From assembly GCA_037833965.1 (NCBI GenBank), contig AP031357.1, positions 16,202,001-16,266,000 on the forward strand: a DNA stretch of 64,000 bases, written 5' to 3'. The position numbers and the translations under genes were made by a program. Numbering within the stretch: the stretch's first letter is position 1; each line of letters starts with the position of its first letter. The DNA comes from Marchantia polymorpha subsp. ruderalis (taxonomy: Eukaryota > Streptophyta > Marchantiopsida > Marchantiales > Marchantiaceae). Under the pieces are notes generated by a model. It ran no database searches. It was not told where the DNA came from and saw only the letters and a program-made list of their open reading frames with translations. Shown one piece after another: positions 11,364 to 23,110 of this stretch.

Positions 11364-14300
11364 TCAAGTATGGGGAGCAGTTCCGTTGCTGGGTGCCGAA
11401 TCCGCCTGCTCGACCTTCGACCCGTTCGTTTGGGCTTGCACGGCCCTTTGCTTGGCTTTGGCCGATGCTTCTTTGATGTGGTGCAAAGTGCCTGGTCCGA
11501 TCCACGTGAGCAGCGCAGGCAGAAGTACAAATCCGTTGAAGAAGCCAATGATCCCCATCACTGTAAACATGGCGAAGTAGTAGAGCCTGAAGGCATGGTA
11601 CCTGCACACGCCCACGTTCAGATTGAAGCCCTTTAGCAGAGGAACATGAACTGAATGATGTACTGTCCTCTAGAGGAGCGCTACAAGTTTCCTACGAGGT
11701 ACTCTTGTTAGATTCTAAATTATTGAGCAGTTGAATCATGGCGGTGACGACGTACTTTACAAACAAGAGAGGAAAAGTGGCGACGAATTGAGTTCCGAAG
11801 CCGTGCAGCAGAGGTTCGAAGGTCCACTCCAGAGCCTTGCGCACTCGTTCGGTCTTGGTTCCCTCCACGACCAGAAACGACCTCGCCAAGTACGTGAACT
11901 CGGCAGACATGCCAATCTGCAACAACATGCCAATCGGCGTATCAGTTACACTTCTCTTCTCTCCTCGAGGCGAGGAATGTATAATTTGCAAGACTGCTGC
12001 CCATGATGGGCGTGGGGTCGCATGCTACTTACCACAATGCCGAGATTCACCAGAGAAAGGGCTGAACGCGTGTCCAGTACATGCAAGGTCCGGACGAGAA
12101 GTCGTTAGCATCAGGAGGATTGTCTCAGGTAGAGATTCAAAAATTGCAGAGAGGACAGCGTCATTCATTCTCTACCATTCGCTCATTGCCATGATTTCGC
12201 GGCTAAATCAAGAGATGAGGAATATGAAGTGATCGTAAGTTCGTGATGAAGTGGTGAAGTGAGCAGAAAGGGAACTTACCATTCAGTTTAGCGCCAATAA
12301 TATACACAAATCCATACACTTCGAGATCCGTCACGAGAAGAATCACGCATATCAGAATGGATACAGTTAAGCTGAATTGAAAGACGGTGATTGCTACAAA
12401 AACTCCCACTGCACATGACATGCGCACGTCAGTTACAATCCTCTGTCGCTCGTGCTCGTTCAGCGAATGGAAAAGTATCAGAATTCATAACATTACGTGA
12501 AGGAAAAACACTCACCTAAGGCTAATCCGACCACCAGATAAAGATCATGGTAGCTGTGCAAGTATTGCTCGAAGAAGAGGAACGGGTACCCGTACATATA
12601 TGCGATGTTCTCACCAAACTTGTCATTCAGCCCATCGACCACGCTTCTTGTGTCTCTGATCATGTCTAAGTTTGGCTTCGTGTTTGCTCCCAGGTTTTGT
12701 GCAAACATCTGACATTACGCCCGATGAAAATCTTAGCCGTGTACGTTTCATTGCAGATGGCAAACGTGCTCGTGAGGCAGTCAGGACTGCTGTTGCTGGA
12801 TTAGACCATCCTAGTGGAAGAAACTTAGAGCAATGCAAAGAAGGTTTATAGAATGAGTTTCATACCACAGATTTGGTGGCCGCCACTCTCAGATTAGGAT
12901 TTTGCTCAACATTGAAGCAACTCAGTGGAAGTCCTGTTTCGTTGTGTTCACAATACATATCTTGGAGAGAAAGGATTCCTGCAAGTGGGAACCCATAACA
13001 AGCATACAGTGAATCAAACTTCATCTCCAGTGAATGCTTTTTATCGAGGGAGACTAAGGCACTCTTTAGAAGAGCCATGGAACTGTGTGATCTGTCATGG
13101 GCTCTGTGTGGTGACTATGTGTGACTGTCTGTAATGATTATACAGATGATCTGTTATGATACAGATGGTAAGAGTAGACTTACCAAGGGATGAGGTGGAC
13201 CAGCCCTCTAGTAGTTGATTGAAGGCTTGTGCTGGAACAGGGTATGACACATTGGCAGTGCTGTTACTGAAGAGGTAAAAACCTCCCATCCACGATGATT
13301 CCAATATCTGCACAGTATTGAAACATTTAAGCGATTGAAGATTGTAAAATAAATAAATCTCATTCAACAATTCGAAGTATATAGGGAGCAATTTATAGCT
13401 TACAAACACTTAATTTAATGCTTGTGTTTTAATTTCAAGTTCATGTACGCCCATTCAATTTAGAGACTACAAACGAGATGTGGATGAACGTACCCTGGGT
13501 TGAACTGGCGCCCATCGTTTTTTCTTCTGCAACTCCGAAAATATCTCCAGAATTTCCGCTTGCCGATTTGGATAATCAATTTCTCTTGTTACTATGGCCT
13601 ATATCCAACGAAATGCAATTGATTAGAAGAAAAAAGATTCCTCAGAAAGCATCAGGTATTGAAAACTTCTACTCTTTTGATTCGGAGGGATTCTAAAACC
13701 AATATCTCACAGTTCAGAATGAAATTTAGACAATTTACTCAAAATGCTCTGTACTTTGACACTTGAAATGCTCTTACCACATCATAGTTGGGAAATCGTT
13801 CCTCAGTGAGCTTGGCAAATGTGTTCTGATATGATCCTGCAATGCCCATTGATTGATATCCATTAAGTTGCAATCGACTTTCAATTAATCGAGCTTTTGC
13901 AAATTCACAATTAGCTTTTGTATGAGGATCCAAAGGCATGAGATTCAACGATTCTTACCTGCAAGGGTAACGTCTGATAGCTTTAGTCCGTGCTCCACCT
14001 TGTGAAAGCCAAGATATATCATTACAGCCAAAAATGCTGCTGATACTATTACCTGCATCAAAAAATTCAGAAGATTAGTTTAGGATTTCTTCTTTAACTA
14101 TTCGTATTTTATCAGGACCAGTATGGGCTAATGAAGCATGACGTTCCTATTGGAATTGGGATCCAAAAGAAACTTGGACTTTAATTACTTGGTAAATATT
14201 TTCTATTTCTTTGCGTACTCAATAATTAAAGGTTGGCAAGGGAAAAAACCGCCAATTATAGCTTCGTTAGGTTTTTTGTTGTTTGAATAAGGATAATTAA

Positions 14301-17300
14301 AGTATGAAAGTCTTACTTTTGCCAAACTAAACATGCAAATCTCTAGAGCCATGGAAAACTTTTCCAAACATGAAAAAAATTTTAAGCCATGAGCCACACA
14401 AGTGACGTACCACACAAATTTTGAACATATTGTTTTCGAACAAAGGTGCGTATCTTGAAGCTACCCATCTTGATATGGCAGTGCTCCCGGTATTTTCTTG
14501 CAGCGAAGGATCATTCACATCAAAGTTTGCGGCGTCATCACCTGCTACAGTTTCATCCTTCACTCCTGCTGCAGCTGCAGATAGATGGAAACTTTACTTT
14601 CAGTTTAAAACAATATAGAGAATTTGTTTAAATGTTTAAATAATAAGAGAAACAACTTGTTGGTTGGACCACTGAACTTGGTAAAAGGTGTAAGCAAGAT
14701 GACAAGGAAAAAGTTGCTTAAATAAAGTAGAAGTCTTTTCAATGATATTTTGGATGTCGAAATCATCTCTCTATTTTCATGCAAGTCAACAGAAGTCAAA
14801 CTTTCCCTTTGTGCTAACACTTACTTTCTGATGCTCCTTTGCTGCGATATCCATGCACTAGCCAAAGGTTCGGGTCATTGATTCCTGCCTGCGTCCCCAC
14901 AAACACCATCACCAGCAAAACGTTACTTCAGGAAGCATGAATGAATAACTTCTGGCAAAGAAGAATCAGGAAGAAAGGATATTTAATTGATTAGCTAGGT
15001 CTGATTGATCAAGGCTCGTTGATCTGACCTAAAGCCATGGTTATATGAACCCATGGATCGTGTTAAATCGTTACTACTAGCAATCACTATCTTTTTTATT
15101 GCTTCTTTCTTTCTATATCCCTCTCCCTTGTTTATAGTTACTCATAAAGTGGCAGTTCGCCTATGTTTACGAGCTTGATGATTTCTCGATGAGGGCGCGG
15201 GATGACGCGGCACAAAAAAAAATCTTTGGTTTCACGGCTGATTATCTATCATATATATGAGAAATCCAACCCTGAAGGCTTTAAATCTCCGCAGGGCCGT
15301 AGTGCATAAAAGGCTTTCCGATTTCGTGGCCTTCTTGTCTTACATACAATGGGCCACCCCTTATCGTGAAGTAGCCGCTTTTGCTCACTTTGGTTCAGAC
15401 CTTGATGCTGCGACTCAGTAAATATTAAATCGTGGGGTTAGGTTAACCGAGATGCTTGAACAAGCACAATATAGCTCACTTCCTATTGAGAAACAAATCG
15501 TGGTTTATTTATGCAGCTGTCGAAGGTAACTTAGACCAAATACCCGTCGCTCTCATAACTCACTATGAACAAGAGCTACTGAAATCTATTGAATCAGTTC
15601 TACTTTCTGTTATTGTACAACAAAAATACATCACTGAGCGAATTAGTAGTCAAGTGGCTACCTTTTGCCAAAAGATCTTCTTAGCTCGGAAAGATTTCTT
15701 CTATTTTCAGATAATTTTAGATAGTGTAGCAGTTTGCATGATCGAGAATACTTCCAAGAAAATTAGCTAGTCGGCACGTTCATTTCTTGCTTAAGTTCCT
15801 AGACCTGTTAAGACAATATTTCACAGGTTGGCACAAGAATACTTTCATATATTTTTGTAGCGATTTGCGCTGGTTGTTAGTCTGCTTATACAACTGTATA
15901 TATACCCCTGGACGCTCCGGTGAGAACTCAAAGTTATATGTGAAATGATCATCGTTCATCGGAGTTATGAAATCATCACTTTTATGAGTCTGCTTTTAAG
16001 TGAAGGCCACCAATAATTTCCCATATTTTCAAATTATTCACTCGGAAGCACAGTGGTTAAGAAAGTAATCTGAAAGTTTCAACTCACCTTTACCCGACGT
16101 GCATCGATAGCCATGATCGGCATGAAAATTAATATAAGTCCGATTGTGTGAAGACTTGCAGTTATGCCCATTTGCCAACAAAACCACTGAGAAATCGGCA
16201 TGGGATTCTGCATCACACCCAAGAAATGTTTGAGCAATTACTCAAAGCGATTTTTTCTTGAGAAACCTGAAACCAACTTAACTTCCATACACCCATGTGT
16301 TGCAACAAAATACTAGAGAAGCAAGGTGTATGTGCCGACTTAACTTACCAGGGAGGAGATGAAGAATGCAGCCAGAACGGAAAAGGTGGTGAGAATAACA
16401 GAAGGACCCGCAAGTGCGAGGGTAAGTCTCATTTCTCTCTCAGGAATGATGGAGCCAGACCCCATGGCTTGTAATCTCGGATCTTCTAAATAATTGCGCA
16501 TAATATTTACGAGTACAAACACATCATCAATACCTGCGCAATCACAAGTACCCAAAAAAATTATCTTCCAATTCACAAAGGTTTCATAGATACACATATG
16601 ATCACCGAGTGATCTCAGCAGCGGAAGTAACCTCGATTAAGATAAAAGATCTTTGTAAAGCTCATAACAGATACAAGAGAGATAAGTCCCGTTCTCACTA
16701 AGACCGTGTGACATCAGAAAAGAAGACAAAAACAAACAGATGAATCATCTTAAGCATTGATAGTGTTCCATCACGTCTTGGAGGCAACGAATGAAATTAA
16801 CAATAAGATAACAAGTTGAACACAGAAGATGAAAGCTGAAGGATTGCAATAGATTCTAAGGCAGGAATCGGTAAAGGGCATGTATCCATCGTGGATATCA
16901 TTGAGCCGATTCAAGACTGCGCCAACTAGAATCAAGAGTCTCACAACATACGTAGATTGGGATTGAAATTGAGGGAAAGAATGAACAGAATAAGCGAAAT
17001 ATCTCTAGTTAACGACATTTGCTTACCAAGACCGAGTGCCAAAAACGGTACCACGCCACCGGCAAGGGGTGAGAACTTAATGCCAATCATAGCAGTGAAT
17101 CCAAAGCCTGACAAGATGGACAATGTGACCACTGAAAGTCCCTGAAACATCATTATCAGAGAGATCAGAGTCATTTTAAGAAGAATGTCATGAGCAGTTG
17201 TCTTAAAAACTTCTACGTAAATTCACCTTCGTAAATCATAAATAATCTAGTGGTTCGATAGGGGGGAAATGTTTGCCATCTCCAAACATCAGTCTTCAGC

Positions 17301-20300
17301 TAGTCAAAGGCAAGGCTTCTTTGAAAGGGGAAGATAAGTGTCATAAACTTGGACAACTCAAAGCGCGTTCTTACAATCAAAATTAGAAACTTAAGTCCAA
17401 TTACTCAGAGATAATACATACTTGTTTGGATTTACATGATAACAAGAGATGAGATCTTACCGTAAGAACCACCCAAGTGTGAGAATGAACTGGTCTCTTG
17501 ATATTGATGAAGGCCAAGTATGCGTATAGAGAAGTTAGAATAACACTAAGTACAATTTGCCAGATTGGAGTCTTCGCAGAATCTGATATAATATCTTGAG
17601 AAGATCTCTGCAGACCAACATAACAATATGAGACTACCAAAAGAATTACGATAGTCCTGCGAGTTACTTTTCAGTCTAGTGAATTGGGCATCACGTAATT
17701 AGGATTCATAATAACATCTTACCCAGGTAAGGAACTCAAGTTGAAGATCGTTGTAGGTGGTGGCAAACAAATTGCTTTCTCTGTTACGTAAAGGTTCAAG
17801 GTGATCCACCATACGACCTTCCCACTTTCTGTGCAGATTCTTGCGTTGCTTCCGAGTGATATTTACTCCCAAAACTTCTTCTATGTAGTCTACCCAAAGG
17901 GGCTGGGCTTCATGATAATTGTTTTGACCCCACCGTATGCCTCCAATCTGTAAGATAAAAACTCAAGATCTTAAATTCGTGTTTAAATTGACGAAAGATC
18001 ACACTCCTTGATTTGAGGTGCTACAGTTCAGTGAAGATTCACATTCAGATACTCAATAAACTCCTACATGAGGCTGCTCACTGGCGCTTAAGCAATCCCC
18101 AGGGCAAATTATTCTACATGGTACTCTTATTGCAAATCAAGGAAATACTATGCTAATATGTACATCGAACATCGCAAGAGAAAGGGTCTGGACCGACCTT
18201 AGTGACATTGCCACCTTCGTTGTAATCGATACTACCCAAGGAAGCCAAAATTGGTGTGTGCAGACCAAACCAGGTAAGACAGCAAGGTAGACCTTCCGTG
18301 ATGCATGTAGCCACCTGCAAGCAATTAAACATACTCTTCTGAGGAACATGACGGAGATAAATTGCATTTCTGACTGGCAGGCTGAAATGCTGACATAGCA
18401 ACGCAGATGCAATTTCCTCAATCAATCACTTGAATCACATTATGATGCAAGTGTTTTGGAACCATTTCATTGCTTTGTTTAGAGCTTTGCAGTCACTCAC
18501 TTGAGGATTACTTGGAGCTGTATCCCATTCATCTGCAAGCTTGACGGCGGTGTTGATGTGGTCGATAATCTATAATATTTAAGATCATACAGAAGTCACT
18601 TTCTGCTTAAATCTTCAAGCACTAGCTTTGAATGCTGATTTTGGCGATTCTTGATAGTCAGATTCGAGAACGATTGATATGGAACAAAATACATATCATC
18701 CTGAAATCCTTGTGTGAGAAATAGAAAACAATTCCATTGCTGCTAACGGAAGCCCTGAAAATTTACAAACGAAATACATATCCTGATAATACTAAGCAAT
18801 CGACGTGCACAAAACATTTCATTGGCCTTTCTGATAACCTGTATTACCTCTTCACTAGACATTCCTTTGTAAGATCTTCTCCAGCGATATCCCCAAGAAA
18901 AGAAACTCTCTGTCTGGCTTTCAACCCCTGCCACAATCTACGATGCCAAACGAAGATAAATGAACACTGCATGGTACTTGGAAACTAACCACATCAATAA
19001 CTTCAAAAGTATATCCTTATGTCATATAATGTTCCTAAGGAGGTGACGTAAACAGTTTAGAAGATTCTTCGATGCGTTGAGAACGAAGCAACTGGTGCAA
19101 TGAAAGCAATTGAGCCAATGTTGTAAGACACTGTGCATAGCGACATTGTTCATGTGTTCATACAGTCGTGTGGTACTGATAAATCAGTTATTTCACCTGT
19201 GCAATTTGAGGAGCAGCTTGCTCAGCAGGCACTTGGGCTAGTGTGAACAACCCTTCAAGCTCTGATGTAAGTGCTACACTGCAAATGTTGGTTTGGGCGA
19301 TGAAAGATGCGGTTATGTCAACTAAGGTAAAGTTACCAGCTGCACAATAAAGAAGAAATACGTATCAGAATACAGTATTTGAAGCAGAATTTGAAGTCCG
19401 GAATATTATCTTCCATTCAACATTGTGAAATTTGAATAATGATAAACACTCTGTTCTTTCGTACTTGGAAGAGGTGGCATCGGAGTTTCAAGTTGTCGAA
19501 GGGCTTCAGGATAATCAAAACTTCCTCCCTCTCGGAAGCAGTCCATAGGTGTCAGCTTGGTACACGGGAACTTGGATATACCCCAGCCCACAGGTAAGAA
19601 GGAAGGTTTGATAGTGGAAGCTGCGAAAGTAGTGTTCAGAGCACAAGTCGACATCCTCTGGAAACCCCATGAAAGCCAATTGTTGTCCACCAATGGATTG
19701 TTTCCTGGTCTCAAAGTGGGAGGTACCAAAGGTCTTACGCACAGGTCGCTCTGCAATCAGAAACCATAACACCATTAAAGCTCCCGATTCACCTTGCGAC
19801 CGACCTCTAAAACGTAGAACCACTGGTTTACAGAAGCCATTTGAAAATGCACATCGTGCAAGGTGGAAGTACGAATTTCTAGAATTCAGTGTGGAGGATG
19901 TTGTGGTACCTGGACAAGTTGCACAGACTTTGTACTACCGGGAGGAACGTAATCGAGAGTGAGGTTGTCGAATAGAGGACCTATGGAGTAAGTCAATGCA
20001 TCCATTGCATGCGCCAGGTCCAGCTGTGCATCTGGGTTGTCCTTGGAAACAATGGCCACTATCTCTTGACGAGGAATTCCTCCGAATCTGATGAAGCCGG
20101 AAAAGTATATAAGAGCTTGGCCGCTTTAGATATACTGAATGCATGTCATCTGAAAGTGAGTTTCATAGGAACGAGATTCTCGAGAGGTTACCTGGCATCG
20201 TAAAATGCTTTTTCTTCCACGACTCGAGAACCGTGCTCCACCCATAGCTTCTCGAGATCTGTCTCCTTACTGTACCGAAACAGCCCGAAGCAGAATCCTC

Positions 20301-20341
20301 CCAGCAAAACTAAACCGAAGCTGCAAATGCGGCAGAGTGCA
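11364..20341 (-). CDS. Patched/NPC1-type RND membrane protein with sterol-sensing domain (N-terminal exon(s) unresolved)
   Basis: Exons from 5' to 3' (minus strand): 20341-20192, 20087-19910, 19750-19465, 19339-19197, 18569-18501, 18314-18198, 17947-17723, 17607-17461, 17141-17027, 16533-16349, 16207-16088, 14888-14825, 14574-14411, 14052-13959, 13836-13778, 13598-13494, 13307-13184, 12978-12866, 12708-12516, 12408-12280, 12061-12033, 11916-11756, 11601-11364. Phases agree at every junction, giving about 1068 residues plus a missing N-terminus. Order: TM1 (FGLVLLGGFCFGLF) then LEKLWVEHGSRV; luminal loop 1 with the Patched-like motif LTPMDCFREG; sterol-sensing domain with GLGIDDVFVLV (Asp pair, 16523-16528) and MAIDARRVK; TM7 (VIVSAAFLAVMIYLGF); glycosylated loop 2; second TM bundle with GIVIGMSAEF (Glu, 11899-11901); C-terminal FNGFVLLPALLTWIGPG and a short hydrophilic tail. 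Both charged motifs used for ion coupling in RND proteins are kept. A role in sterol/lipid transport or sensing is inferred from the family. Confidence 0.88.
12033..12061 (-). other. 29-nt microexon of the Patched-like gene
   Basis: The residues ALSLVNLGIV bridge two transmembrane exons. Acceptor CAG precedes 12061 and donor GTAAGT follows 12033. The exon completes the split Ala codon left by exon 12408-12280 (KLN plus G) and ends in phase 0 before IGMSAEF. It is also preserved as DNA in the right pseudogene arm at 10574-10603, with the same flanking CAG and GTAAG. Confidence 0.85.
15362..15700 (+). pseudogene. Nuclear copy of mitochondrial atp1 (ATP synthase alpha) C-terminal fragment, inside a Patched-like intron
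   Basis: On the plus strand, opposite to the host gene, the translation gives YREVAAFAHFGSDLDAATQ, then a TAA (15419-15421), then ILNRGVRLTEMLEQAQYSS and LPIEKQIVV. After a one-base frame change it continues YAAVEGNLDQIPVALITHYE, ELLKSIES and a degenerate tail to about 15700. The blocks FGSDLDAATQ, LNRG-RLTE, LPIEKQI and IYAAV are those of the mitochondrial F1 ATP synthase alpha subunit, not the plastid AtpA, which has FASDLD and TVEEQI. The fragment lacks the nucleotide-binding core, carries a stop and a frameshift, and sits in the 1.2-kb intron 14889-16087. It is therefore read as a mitochondrion-to-nucleus insertion (NUMT). The 104-codon ORF at 15456-15770 is its still-open part. Confidence 0.82.
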
Positions 20342-23110
20342 CTGAAATCAGGGCCAACATTGCACCAAAATGTTCCTTGCCTGGACTGACAGTTGATATG
20401 TGTGGAGGCTTAAGAAGCTCGAAATTTGGCCCGCCAAAAATTTCGATCGTAAAGGGTGCGAGGTCAGACACATCATGCTTGGCGTTCATGTTACCCCAAA
20501 CATGCACATTAGTCTACGGCACCAACAGATAGTCACATTTCCACGACCGACTCGACGCTCTGAATAGACAGCGAAATGGTCTGTCTCGAGGCGTTCAGTA
20601 ACTCTACGGAGAGAAGAAAGCACATGTGGAGACAGAGTCAGCTCGTTTCAGAGTCCAATGCCACTGATTGCATTCGATTGGAACAGCCATTCCTCCTCCA
20701 CTCAAGGAAACCATCATCTCTGCTCCGGAACTGACAGAAAAGTTAAAGATCTCAGAGATGTTTCTCTACGACGACGAAGGAAAGTGTCTTCTGCGAAGCC
20801 CGCGACGTACGCTGCCCAAGCAAAAATCCACGATGCATCTTGCCGACCTGGTCAATCTGACGTCAAGCCAGATTCCTCAGAGCAGAAGACCTGTACAGCA
20901 TGCGGACTGAGGGCGGGGAGGTCGGCCATGGAAGTCGGATAACGTTCTCGCAAACCTCTAATAATCGACGGAGCCGCTCCTAATTTCCTGCCTCGAATGC
21001 CACGGTGCGTACGTTCAATAACCCTCGACTCCGCTTGAAGAGCTGGCCAGAATCTGAACACTGATTGACAGCCAGGAGCCTGGGGCCGCAGCATCTCACT
21101 TTGAAGACTCGAAAGTACTGGACTGGAGATGCAACTTACACAAGAGGAATGAGGGGCTTCCGTGCAACGTAAGATCCGTATGAAGAAAACGCGTTGTTCA
21201 TCCACAAATGGTACTTCCCGACGGCTCGCTGAAACGAGCCATGCAACTGCACCATCGAAGAAAACAATCAGATCGCTAGCATGCCCCCACAAAGTTTACC
21301 CCGCATGCAAATTTCGACCAGATGCACAATAACACTGAAATTCGTCAGGCCATGGCAACAGATGCATGGACTGCTAGCGCCGCCAGAAATGTGGCTAAAC
21401 GAACAGTGGACTGTACCACCGAGTGGCTTCCAGTTCCATGTGATGCAGTTGGGTGGAAATCACCGTAGGGTCACCAATTCCTCCAGAACAGGAAGTACAA
21501 GCAGAACTGCGAGAAATTGACAATACGTGCGGAGCTGAACTCACCCCCATCTTTTCTGACTCAGGACTGGGCTCCCGTCCCCGGCCCCGGGAAAATTTCA
21601 GCAATGAAGCGCCAGCCCTGACTGCCTCTGGTCCTCGTCAAACTCTATGCTCCAGCATGCCTGCACTCGACAAGCGTACCACAACCTTCATGGTCACAAT
21701 CCACATTGTCCGAGTCTTGTGCAATATTTATCTACGTCTGCCCTTCAATGCCTGTAGCAATATGACAGACGCCACTGTCAGTGGCATCTTTCCTTAACCT
21801 GCGCAAACCTGGATAATCCAACACAAATTCTCTCAATCCCCGACCGAACAAACGTCACTCCTGTTCCCGACATTGAGCATCACCTCGGATCATCGCTCGA
21901 ATACACACACATGCCATCCACTCCACAGCAGAATCTGTTCTCTCTCACCCTCTATCTCTCCTTCATTCGCTATGGGCCTCGAGTAGCTCCCGAGTCTGAC
22001 CAATCGCTCGTGCGTTTCAAAGCACAAGGCCGCAATGCTCGCTCACCTCGATCCTCACAGCAGCTGCTCTGGACTGTAAGCAAGCAAACAGTCGCTTACG
22101 ATTCTCGAACTACTAAGACTTGAACATCATCGGCGGCTCTGGCGTCGGCAGCAAACTCAGACGTCATCGACCTGCTGCTGCTATTCATTCAATGGGTCTG
22201 CTGGGGCAGAGATGGTCGGTCGGTCGGTCAGTCAGTCAGTCAGTCAGTCCAGAAAGCAGGCAGGTCCAAAAGACGCAGCGTCGACGAGAGTTCGAGAGAG
22301 CGACACTAGCATTTACACTCGCGGCAGCAGCCGCAGCAACGCAGCTCCCAGCTACCCCGCAGCTCTTTCTCCAGCTGTTGTTGCCGTGTGGAGATTTCAC
22401 TTCTGACCCTCGGACTCTCGAGCATGTCAGATCCCCGCAACCGAACTCGACTCGATGCGCAACTACTGCGGTACCGGCATTACGCTCCCGTCCAGCTGCT
22501 AGCTCGGGCTCAGACTGCCTGCCGCTGCAGTCATAGGCCTGTCCTTTACTTGATTCGATGATTTGCACCTCCTGGTGCCGTTCGTGCGTTGCAGCTATAA
22601 AGTGCGACCGTACGTCACGTCGCGCGCTTTAAATCTAATTATAAGTTCTGCGATTGAAGCCGCTTGAAGTTTGAACCCTTGTTCTCTTCGCCCGCACTTT
22701 CGGCGATCCGAGAATCGGTCAAACTGCATACACTGCATACACCTCGGGCAATTACCGGACCCTGTTTTTCGAACCGTTAGTTTTTTCTTCCGAGCCCAGC
22801 CTTCGTTCGGGTTCTGACCGCTGAATGGACGCTGTGTCTTTCGGTCCTGTCGTGGAGTCCAAAGTCCGTACTGTACCTATTTCCCGTACAGTTGACATGT
22901 CATCTGGTTAATAGATCAAATTTAGTTTACCCCCCGGACCACGGATCCAAGATTGTAGTACAGTAGATTCTACCGTGTGGCCTGACTCCTGGTTTGTTTT
23001 GTCTGTTATTCTCCTACAAAGACCTCCTGCTGCCTGCCACGTTTCCCAGACTGACGTTGACGAGTGAAAGCCACGGGACCCCGGAGGGAAATGAAAGAAC
23101 GTTACTTCAA
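20342..23110 (-). promoter_or_regulatory. CpG-rich probable 5' region of the Patched-like gene
   Basis: Base composition changes sharply here from AT-rich to GC- and CpG-rich, as at the two other 5' gene ends in this window (about 49.5-50.3 and 53.7-54.5 kb). The missing first exon(s) should lie here. One candidate on the minus strand is an ATG-GGG followed by a GTGAGT donor near 21545-21555, but its phase does not fit the next known exon without another exon between. Several frames stay open by composition alone, for example 20852-21292 (-) and 22120-22536 (+), with no recognisable domain. Confidence 0.45.
22214..22249. repeat. Tetranucleotide microsatellite (GGTC)n(AGTC)n
   Basis: About three to four units of GGTC pass without interruption into five units of AGTC, within the CpG-rich region upstream of the Patched-like gene. 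This is a compound microsatellite, likely length-variable. Confidence 0.85.

Noticed and set aside
13100-13180. Possible extra exon between Patched-like exons 13307-13184 and 12978-12866
   Set aside because: The two exons already join in phase (SSL-G-ILSLQ) and the intervening sequence has proper donor and acceptor signals.
15456-15770. 104-codon plus-strand ORF in the Patched-like intron as a separate gene
   Set aside because: It is the open remainder of the mitochondrial atp1 insertion, entered after a frameshift, with no start context or catalytic core.
22120-22568. ORFs of 138 and 110 codons on opposite strands
   Set aside because: They overlap in GC-rich DNA containing a microsatellite. 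Composition explains both and no motif is seen.
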